Part shown: positions 57,792 to 64,000 of the stretch, piece by piece
How the letters are laid out: every line of letters begins with the position of its first letter
Numbering within the stretch: position 1 is the first letter of the stretch
NCBI RefSeq assembly: GCF_003298505.1
Contig: NZ_QNGB01000005.1
Location: 124,001 to 188,000, forward strand
DNA from: Roseovarius sp. TE539
GTDB taxonomy: Bacteria > Pseudomonadota > Alphaproteobacteria > Rhodobacterales > Rhodobacteraceae
Reading direction: 5' to 3'
DNA length: 64,000 nt
Made by a program: the position numbers and the translations under genes
The notes under the pieces: model-generated
The model's input: the letters and a program-made list of their open reading frames with translations, nothing else
What the model was told of the DNA's origin: nothing
Databases searched by the model: none

Positions 57792-58550
57792 ATGAAGGTG
57801 CTCGTACCTGTCAAGCGCGTGATCGACTACAACGTGAAGGTCCGAGTGAAGTCGGACGGCAGCGGTGTCGATCTCGCAAATGTCAAGATGTCGATGAATC
57901 CGTTCGACGAGATCGCCGTTGAGGAGGCGATCCGCCTCAAGGAGGCGGGAAAGGCTGACGAGGTGATCGCGGTCTCGATCGGCGTCAAGCAGAGTCAGGA
58001 AACACTGCGCACCGCGCTGGCGATGGGGGCCGATCGGGCCATTCTCGTGGTGGCGGCGGACGACGTTCACACCGATATAGAACCCCTGAGCGTGGCAAAG
58101 ATCCTTGCCAAGGTCGCCGAGGAAGAGGGCGCCGGTCTGATCCTTTGCGGCAAGCAGGCGATCGACAATGACATGAACGCCACCGGCCAGATGCTGTCGG
58201 CGTTGCTTGGCTGGAGCCAGGCGATGTATGCCAACAAGATCGACATCGACGGTGATCATGCCGTGGTGACCCGGGAGGTGGACGGCGGATTGCAGACGAT
58301 CAAGGTCGGCATGCCCACGATAATCTCGACCGATCTGCGTCTCAACGAACCGCGCTACGCGTCGTTGCCCAACATCATGAAGGCCAAGAAAAAGCCGATG
58401 GATGAAAAGACGCCCGAGGATTATGGCGTTGATGTCAGCCCCCGCCTCGAAGTCATCAAGACGGATGAGCCCGAGGCGCGAAAGGCCGGCGAGATCGTGG
58501 GCTCTGTCGATGAACTGGTGGAGAAACTCAAGGAAGCGGGGGCTGTGTGA
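57792..58550 (+). CDS. etfB: Electron transfer flavoprotein subunit beta
   Basis: Part of the ETF heterodimer that takes electrons from acyl-CoA and other dehydrogenases to ETF:ubiquinone oxidoreductase; binds AMP. 252 aa. I chose the second ATG ([20 protein letters not shown]) because it matches the family and gives a nine-base spacing to GGGAG; an ATG at 57786 is also in frame but only three bases away. The signature [20 protein letters not shown] is present. Its stop overlaps the etfA start by one base. Confidence 0.96.
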   Translation: MKVLVPVKRVIDYNVKVRVKSDGSGVDLANVKMSMNPFDEIAVEEAIRLKEAGKADEVIAVSIGVKQSQETLRTALAMGADRAILVVAADDVHTDIEPLSVAKILAKVAEEEGAGLILCGKQAIDNDMNATGQMLSALLGWSQAMYANKIDIDGDHAVVTREVDGGLQTIKVGMPTIISTDLRLNEPRYASLPNIMKAKKKPMDEKTPEDYGVDVSPRLEVIKTDEPEARKAGEIVGSVDELVEKLKEAGAV

Positions 58551-59476
58551 TGGCTGTACTTCTTCTAGCCGAAGTGAATGACGGGGAACTGGCGCTTGAT
58601 GCCACAGCCAAGGCCGTGACAGCCGCCGGGGAACTGGGCGATGTCACCGTTCTGGCCGCAGGCGCCACCTGCGCCGCCGCCGCCGAACAGGCCGCGAAGA
58701 TCGCCGGGGTCAAAAAGGTACTCTGCGCCGAGCATGATCTCTATGGTCATCGCCTGGCCGAGCCGGTGTCCCGCCTCATCGCCGACCTGGCCGCGGATTA
58801 CGATCACATCGTTGCCCCGGCCACCACCGATGCCAAGAACATCCTGCCCCGCGTCGCGGCACTTCTGGACGTGATGGTCATCACCGATGCATCCGGGGTC
58901 ATCGATGGCGACACGTTTGAACGTCCGATCTACGCGGGCAACGCGGTGCAGACTGTCAAGTCATCGGATCCCAAGAAAGTCGTGTCGTTCCGTACATCGA
59001 CCTTCGATGCGGCGGGTGAACAGGATGCAGCGCCGGTTGAAAACATCGACGCAGCCGCGGACCCTGCACTCAGTGAATGGGTCGAGGACAAGGTGGCCGA
59101 AAGCGACCGCCCGGAACTGACCTCGGCCGGTGTGGTCGTCTCGGGCGGGCGCGGTGTCGGCTCCGAGGATGATTTCGCGTTGATCGAAAAACTCGCCGAC
59201 AAATTGGGAGCAGCCGTGGGCGCGTCCCGCGCGGCCGTGGACTCCGGCTTCGCGCCGAATGACTGGCAAGTCGGTCAGACCGGCAAGGTTGTCGCGCCCG
59301 ATCTCTATATCGCCGTCGGTATATCGGGCGCGATCCAGCATCTGGCGGGCATGAAGGACAGCAAGATCATCGTCGCGATCAACAAGGATGAGGAGGCGCC
59401 GATCTTCCAGGTGGCCGATTACGGCCTCGTCGCGGACCTCTTCGACGCGGTGCCTGAACTGAACGACAAGCTCTGA
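58550..59476 (+). CDS. etfA: Electron transfer flavoprotein subunit alpha
   Basis: FAD-carrying half of ETF, 308 aa. C-terminal FAD site is clear: [60 protein letters not shown] and [20 protein letters not shown]. The ATG is at 58550 inside TGATG, sharing a base with the etfB stop. It is followed by a strong terminator. Confidence 0.97.
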   Translation: MAVLLLAEVNDGELALDATAKAVTAAGELGDVTVLAAGATCAAAAEQAAKIAGVKKVLCAEHDLYGHRLAEPVSRLIADLAADYDHIVAPATTDAKNILPRVAALLDVMVITDASGVIDGDTFERPIYAGNAVQTVKSSDPKKVVSFRTSTFDAAGEQDAAPVENIDAAADPALSEWVEDKVAESDRPELTSAGVVVSGGRGVGSEDDFALIEKLADKLGAAVGASRAAVDSGFAPNDWQVGQTGKVVAPDLYIAVGISGAIQHLAGMKDSKIIVAINKDEEAPIFQVADYGLVADLFDAVPELNDKL

Positions 59477-59505
59477 GATCAACCGCCCGCACAAGCGGGA
59501 ACCCG

Positions 59506-59536
59506 AAGAACCCGCCCGTCACACGGCGGGTTCTTT
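59506..59536. terminator. Rho-independent terminator after etfA
   Basis: A perfect 11-bp stem (AAGAACCCGCC) with an 8-base loop ending in TTCTTT. It lies between etfA (plus, stop 59476) and the convergent hypothetical gene (minus, stop 59543), so it may serve both. Confidence 0.88.
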
Positions 59537-59542
59537 CATGCG

Positions 59543-60373
59543 TCACCCGGCAATTTCGGCCATCAAGGGTGTCAGCGCCTCGGCGGCTTCTTCATGCGCG
59601 GCCGGGTTCATGACCCCGCCTGCAGCCTGAACTTCCAGCTGCGAAAAGATCATGCCCTCCGTTCCCTGCGCCAGTGCATCCGCGCTGACCGTCACATCGA
59701 GGACCTGCAGCACCTGCCCGCGCAGGGCATTTATCATGCCATCAGTCACCAGGGCCGGATCCGCCTCCAGATCCGGGCGGTCGGCGGCCCGTCCGGGCGG
59801 ATGGGCCGAGAACCACAACAAGACCACCGGGGGATCGATTCGCCCCAGAAGCTCGTGCATCCGTTCCAGCCACACCGCCTGTAATTCCTGCCGCAAGGTC
59901 ATGTAGCGTCGATACGAAATCCGGCGCAGGCGGCTCAGCATGTGACGTGTGAAATGGAACTCGGTAAAATCCACTTCCGGGAACAACCCTCGCAGATCCG
60001 TCCTTGCCTCGACGAAACGATCATTGCGGCGCGGATGCACCGCGTAATAACGGTTGGCAAGGTTCTGCGCACAGGGCACCTGAAGCACCACGACCCGGGC
60101 CGCCCCTGCCATGCGCAACAGATCGGGTTCGTTGAGAAATACATCCACCCCCGCATTCGGCCAGCCGAAATTGACGCAGGAAAGGCCCGTTCGCGCCTCA
60201 ACCAGCGCCGGAAACGGACGGCTGATGTATTTCCCGTAGGTCTCGGTTCCGCCAAGGAAGGCGGCGAACCCTCCATTCAAGGTCCGCTTCGGGCCGCGGA
60301 ACAGCAATCTGCAATCGCCGTAGCGGCACGGCATGTAATCGAGGGTCGTCTCCCCCATCTTTTCATAGGTCAT
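59543..60373 (-). CDS. Conserved hypothetical protein (DUF6473-like)
   Basis: 276 aa from the ATG at 60373, with GGTGGGTGAG upstream; a GTG seven codons earlier is possible. The N-terminus has CRYGDCRLLFRGPKR and LNGGFAAFLGGTETYGKYIS, followed by FGWPNAGVDVFLNEPDLLRM and VVVLQVPCAQNLANRYYAVH, then a hydrophobic strand VVLLWFSAHPP. The layout recalls SGNH/polysaccharide-linked hypotheticals of Rhodobacterales that I remember as DUF6473; this was not checked. No signal peptide or membrane segment. It is divergent from hbd. Confidence 0.75.
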   Translation of the reverse strand: MTYEKMGETTLDYMPCRYGDCRLLFRGPKRTLNGGFAAFLGGTETYGKYISRPFPALVEARTGLSCVNFGWPNAGVDVFLNEPDLLRMAGAARVVVLQVPCAQNLANRYYAVHPRRNDRFVEARTDLRGLFPEVDFTEFHFTRHMLSRLRRISYRRYMTLRQELQAVWLERMHELLGRIDPPVVLLWFSAHPPGRAADRPDLEADPALVTDGMINALRGQVLQVLDVTVSADALAQGTEGMIFSQLEVQAAGGVMNPAAHEEAAEALTPLMAEIAG

Positions 60374-60531
60374 CTCACCCACCAGTTTCTTCACCCGGCA
60401 GGCAGAGTCACCGGCGCACCTTTACAATTCACTAACGTGTCAATTCAACACGGAGTTTAACGGATGCCGCCCCTTGCAGCCCCCCCGGCGGCGGGCCTAT
60501 TGTGGATGCGAAACACGCGAGAGGCGGGCAC

Positions 60532-61407
60532 ATGGAAATCGTAACAGTCGGCGTGATCGGGGCGGGACAGATGGGCAATGGGATCGCCCATGTGATGGCG
60601 CTGGCCGGCTATGATGTAAAAATCAACGACATCAGCCAGGATGCCCTTGATGCCGCCGTGGCCACGATTCGCCGCAACATGGACCGGCAGGTCAGCCGCG
60701 AAAAGATCTCTCAGGCGGACATGGACACCGCAATGGGGCGAATCGAGACAACCCTCAAGTTGACCGATCTGGGCGCGACGGACCTTGTAATCGAAGCCGC
60801 GACCGAACGCGAAACCGTCAAGCAGGCCATTTTCGAGGATCTGCAACCGGCGCTGCGACCGCATACGATACTGACCTCCAACACCTCGTCGATTTCGATC
60901 ACCCGGCTTGCCAGCCGCACCGATCGTCCGGGCAAGTTCATGGGCTTCCACTTCATGAACCCGGTTCCCGTCATGCAACTGGTGGAACTGATCCGGGGTA
61001 TCGCCACCGACCGGGAAACCTATGACACCTGCCTTGCGGTTGTCGAAAGGCTGGGCAAGACCGCGGCATCGGCCGAGGATTTCCCGGGTTTCATTGTCAA
61101 CCGCATCCTCATGCCGATGATAAACGAAGGCGTCTATACCCTCTACGAAGGTGTCGGGAACGTGAAATCAATAGATCAGTCGATGAAACTCGGTGCGAAC
61201 CACCCCATGGGCCCACTGGAGCTGGCGGATTTCATCGGGTTGGACACCTGCCTCGCGATCATGAACGTTCTTCATGACGGTCTTGCGGACACCAAGTACC
61301 GCCCCTGCCCGCTGCTGACGAAATATGTCGAGGCCGGCTGGCTGGGCCGAAAGACCGGGCGCGGTTTCTACGACTACAGCGGCGAAACACCGGTTCCCAC
61401 GCGGTAA
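60532..61407 (+). CDS. hbd: 3-hydroxybutyryl-CoA dehydrogenase
   Basis: Oxidises or reduces the beta-hydroxy group of C4 acyl-CoA with NAD(P). 291 aa. Rossmann motif [15 protein letters not shown] (~8-22), catalytic region [12 protein letters not shown], then [17 protein letters not shown] and the C-terminal [20 protein letters not shown]. The start at 60532 has GAGGCGGG upstream; ten more codons are open before it. Near etfBA, which suits beta-oxidation or polyhydroxybutyrate metabolism. Confidence 0.95.
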   Translation: MEIVTVGVIGAGQMGNGIAHVMALAGYDVKINDISQDALDAAVATIRRNMDRQVSREKISQADMDTAMGRIETTLKLTDLGATDLVIEAATERETVKQAIFEDLQPALRPHTILTSNTSSISITRLASRTDRPGKFMGFHFMNPVPVMQLVELIRGIATDRETYDTCLAVVERLGKTAASAEDFPGFIVNRILMPMINEGVYTLYEGVGNVKSIDQSMKLGANHPMGPLELADFIGLDTCLAIMNVLHDGLADTKYRPCPLLTKYVEAGWLGRKTGRGFYDYSGETPVPTR

Positions 61408-61474
61408 GGCCATTCCCGATCCGAACGCGGCGGGCTCCGTTCCCGGCGCTGACCCCGCTGCACGCAGCGCCCGG

Positions 61475-62704
61475 TCAGTCCTTTTCTTCCATGTCAAACC
61501 CCAGGTGACGGGCCACCGTGAAGATATCCTTGTCTCCGCGGCCACACATGTTCATGCAAAGGATATGATCGGCGGGCAGGTCCGGGGCGATCTTGGTCAC
61601 ATGGGCAAGCGCATGGGACGGTTCGAGCGCCGGTATGATACCTTCCTTCTCGCAGGAAAGCTGAAAGGCTTCGAGCGCCTCCGCATCGGTGATCGAGACG
61701 TATTTCGCACGGCCCGATTCATGCAGCCAGGAATGTTCAGGCCCGATGCCGGGGTAATCCAGACCGGCTGATATGGAATACCCTTCGAGGATCTGTCCGT
61801 CGTCGTCCTGCAGAAGGTAGGTGCGATTCCCGTGCAATACACCGGGCCTGCCGCCAGTCAGGGAGGCGCAATGCTCCATCGCGTCGGTAACGCCGCGACC
61901 GCCGGCTTCGACACCGATGATATTCACCTCCTTGTCATCGAGGAACGGATAGAACAGGCCCATCGCGTTGGATCCGCCGCCGATCGCGGCGATCACCGTG
62001 TCGGGCAGGCGACCCTCGGCAGATTGCATCTGTTCGCGGACTTCCTTGCCGATGATCGACTGGAAATCACGCACCATCGCCGGATAGGGGTGCGGCCCGG
62101 CCACCGTACCGATGCAGTAAAAGGTGTCACGCACATTGGTCACCCAGTCGCGCAGCGCGTCATTCATCGCGTCCTTGAGGGTGCCGCGTCCCGAAGTGAC
62201 CGGTATGACCTCCGCCCCCAGCAGCCGCATTCGAAACACGTTCGGCCGCTGCCGCTCGACGTCATGGGCACCCATGTAGACCACGCATTGAAGGCCGAAC
62301 TTGGCACAGACGGTGGCGGTGGCCACACCGTGCTGGCCAGCGCCTGTTTCCGCTATGATCCGGGATTTTCCCATCCGGCGGGCCAGTATGATCTGTCCCA
62401 GCACGTTGTTGATCTTGTGCGCGCCGGTATGGTTCAACTCGTCACGCTTCATGTAGATTTTCGCGCCGCCCAAATGCTCTGTAAGCCGCTCGGCATGATA
62501 GAGCGGGCTGGGCCGCCCCACGTAATGGGTCCACAGATCGTGCATCTCGTCCCAGAAACTCTGGTCCGTCTTGGCGTTCTCGTACTGCGCCTCGAGTTCG
62601 AGGATCAGCGGCATCAACGTTTCGGAAACGAACCGACCGCCAAAATCGCCGAACCGGCCCTTCTCGTCAGGGCCGGTCATGAAGGAGTTGAAGAGTTCGT
62701 TCAA
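61475..62704 (-). CDS. trpB: Tryptophan synthase beta chain
   Basis: Condenses indole with serine using PLP, final step of tryptophan synthesis. 409 aa. The lysine is in HTGAHKINN, and the phosphate loop GGGSNAMG is present. I set the start to a TTG codon at 62704 ([20 protein letters not shown]) because the family homology begins there and GGGAGG lies eight bases upstream; no ATG fits. It is separated from the trpF end by a methyltransferase gene and converges with hbd. Confidence 0.93.
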   Translation of the reverse strand: MNELFNSFMTGPDEKGRFGDFGGRFVSETLMPLILELEAQYENAKTDQSFWDEMHDLWTHYVGRPSPLYHAERLTEHLGGAKIYMKRDELNHTGAHKINNVLGQIILARRMGKSRIIAETGAGQHGVATATVCAKFGLQCVVYMGAHDVERQRPNVFRMRLLGAEVIPVTSGRGTLKDAMNDALRDWVTNVRDTFYCIGTVAGPHPYPAMVRDFQSIIGKEVREQMQSAEGRLPDTVIAAIGGGSNAMGLFYPFLDDKEVNIIGVEAGGRGVTDAMEHCASLTGGRPGVLHGNRTYLLQDDDGQILEGYSISAGLDYPGIGPEHSWLHESGRAKYVSITDAEALEAFQLSCEKEGIIPALEPSHALAHVTKIAPDLPADHILCMNMCGRGDKDIFTVARHLGFDMEEKD

Positions 62705-62885
62705 GGCGCGTGCCTCCCATCGTGGTCTGTCTTTGCATATGGGACGCTGCAGGAATTTTCCAGCGAAAACCGGCAAGGGCCGCCGCGGTCAGGACGGCAT
62801 GGAACCGTGACATGCCAGAGACTGTCTGGGGCAATCGGAAACGATCCGCAGACGGGCGGGCAACCCCGATCCGGCGCCACTTTTG

Positions 62886-63515
62886 CTAGAGGATCCGCAC
62901 CACATGCGCCCGCGTGAGAAGCTCCGGCTCGGACAAGAGGAACGGCGCGAAAGGTTGCGTGCTCTGAACGACTTCCCATTCACCACGACGAGTCAGATCG
63001 TCCATCACCTCTGGGAATCCCTGTTCCTGCCGGGTCGCCTCGATAAGGTTGAACACCCCGTGCCCGCCAGGGCGCGTGACGCGGGCGAGGTGTCGCAATG
63101 TCGACGGCGGTGCATGGCCCGGTCCGAACGAGCCGACGCAGACGAAACCGGCGAAATGATCGTCCGCGAAAGGCAAGCCCTCCCCCATGTCGGCAACCTG
63201 CAGATCACCATACGCTCCGGTCTGCCCCGCACGCGCGATCATCTCGGGCGAGAGGTCGCACCCGGTTAAATGATGGTATCCCATGAGCATCAGCATCTCT
63301 CCCACCAGACCGGTGCCACACCCGGCATCCAGGATCGGCCCGTGCATCCGTCCGAGATGGCTTGACAGCAACCCGGCACCGAGAAACGGAAGACGATAGC
63401 CGTTCGCTATGGTGTCGGCATCATAGCTGTCGGCCCAGGTGTCATAGGCGCGGCGCGAATCCTCCGGGGTCTTCGCACCATAAACCCCGGCAAGCCCGTC
63501 GGTCTCGATCGTCAT
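62886..63515 (-). CDS. Class I SAM-dependent methyltransferase
   Basis: 209 aa. SAM motif I ILDAGCGTGLVGEM (~61-74), motif II CDLSPEMIARA, then ADMGEGLPFADDHFAGFVCV and a late HLARVTRPGGHGVF. The N-terminal RRAYDTWADSYDADTIANGY is a typical helix of small-molecule methyltransferases. It lies between trpF and trpB on the same strand, 40 bases after trpF. Substrate unknown. Confidence 0.85.
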   Translation of the reverse strand: MTIETDGLAGVYGAKTPEDSRRAYDTWADSYDADTIANGYRLPFLGAGLLSSHLGRMHGPILDAGCGTGLVGEMLMLMGYHHLTGCDLSPEMIARAGQTGAYGDLQVADMGEGLPFADDHFAGFVCVGSFGPGHAPPSTLRHLARVTRPGGHGVFNLIEATRQEQGFPEVMDDLTRRGEWEVVQSTQPFAPFLLSEPELLTRAHVVRIL

Positions 63516-63555
63516 CCGTCATCTCCCGTGTGCTTCAAGAGCGGGAAGGATCGAC

Positions 63556-64000
63556 TCAGGCCCTGGCGTTGTCAATGAAGGCCCGCATCAGGTCGGCATC
63601 CTTGACGCCGGGTGAACTTTCCACACCGGACGAGACATCGACCTGCCGTGCCCCTGTCTGCGCGATGGCCTCCGCCACATTGTCGGGATTGAGCCCGCCC
63701 GCCAGCATCCACGGCACCGGCCAGCGCCGTCCGGTCAGAAGCTCCCAGTCGAAGGTCAGTGCATTCCCACCGGGACGCTCCGCGCCCGGGGGCGGCTTGG
63801 CGTCGATCAGAAGCTGGTCGGCCACCTTGCCATAGAAATCTATTTGCGTGAGATCGGTTTCGACAGCAACACCCACCGCCTTCATCACGGGCAGCCCGTA
63901 GCGCCGCTTCACCTCGGCGACGCGTGCCGGGCTTTCGCTTCCGTGAAGTTGCAGCATGTCCACGGGCACTTCGGACGTGAGCGCATCGAGCAGCAGGTCA
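63556..64000 (-). CDS. trpF: Phosphoribosylanthranilate isomerase, 5' part outside the window
   Basis: Third-from-last enzyme of tryptophan synthesis. The frame runs open to the window edge, so the N-terminal third is missing. [20 protein letters not shown] and the C-terminal [20 protein letters not shown] plus [18 protein letters not shown] are diagnostic for the TIM barrel with its phosphate-binding loops. A methyltransferase gene separates it from trpB. Confidence 0.93.
   Translation of the reverse strand, partial: DLLLDALTSEVPVDMLQLHGSESPARVAEVKRRYGLPVMKAVGVAVETDLTQIDFYGKVADQLLIDAKPPPGAERPGGNALTFDWELLTGRRWPVPWMLAGGLNPDNVAEAIAQTGARQVDVSSGVESSPGVKDADLMRAFIDNARA

Overview
The window is about 64 kb of GC-rich bacterial chromosome. 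I read it as an alphaproteobacterium of the Rhodobacterales (Roseobacter/Rhodobacter side). This rests on protein character (338-residue RpoA, L3 and S5 with Ala/Glu-rich tails, zinc-free S14, rhamnosyltransferase-like PF11316 pairs) and on the ribosomal operon order ending adk-rpsM-rpsK-rpoA-rplQ without rpmJ, infA or rpsD. I saw no phage, IS element, CRISPR array or rRNA. Genus assignment is not possible by eye.

Layout. 1-2.5 kb: the 3' two-thirds of carB and a 39-residue membrane peptide. 2.6-10.2 kb (minus strand): a peptide/opine-type ABC importer operon with two tandem Tat-exported binding proteins of equal length, two permeases and a double ATPase. 10.5-13.2 kb: degP/degQ and rarA, almost touching. 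13.4-34.6 kb (minus): a nearly continuous translation superoperon, str (rpsL-rpsG-fusA-tuf), S10, spc and alpha, ending at a strong terminator. Two non-ribosomal genes lie inside it: a putative 2-oxoglutarate/Fe(II) oxygenase directly after rplP (L16), and a secreted von Willebrand A protein on the opposite strand between rpmD and rplO. 35-37.5 kb: two tandem rhamnosyltransferase-like genes and a convergent EamA transporter. 37.6-50.6 kb (minus): tRNA-Trp, a small membrane protein, secE, nusG, rplKAJL and rpoBC. 51-52.1 kb: a second tuf, apparently identical to the first. 52.3-64 kb: a lipoprotein, parC, an SDR, a HIG1-like protein, cob(I)alamin adenosyltransferase, etfBA, a conserved hypothetical, a 3-hydroxybutyryl-CoA dehydrogenase, trpB, a methyltransferase and a partial trpF.

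How it works together. The core is the machinery for making and running ribosomes and RNA polymerase, transcribed mostly on the minus strand over about 37 kb. Its spacers hold several palindromic elements: a two-hairpin repeat in two copies with compensatory base changes, a cloverleaf-like repeat between rpsL and rpsG, and overlapping GC palindromes before tuf and before rpoB. A near-consensus sigma-70 promoter (TTGACA, 17 bp, TATACG) stands upstream of rpsL. The flanks carry pyrimidine and tryptophan synthesis, nutrient uptake, envelope proteolysis, electron-transfer flavoprotein and beta-oxidation or polyhydroxybutyrate-related functions.

The best candidates for new biology are the oxygenase beside L16 (a possible ribosomal oxygenase), the covarying two-hairpin repeat, the VWA gene inside the spc operon, and the ABC permease with an extra multi-helix N-terminal domain.
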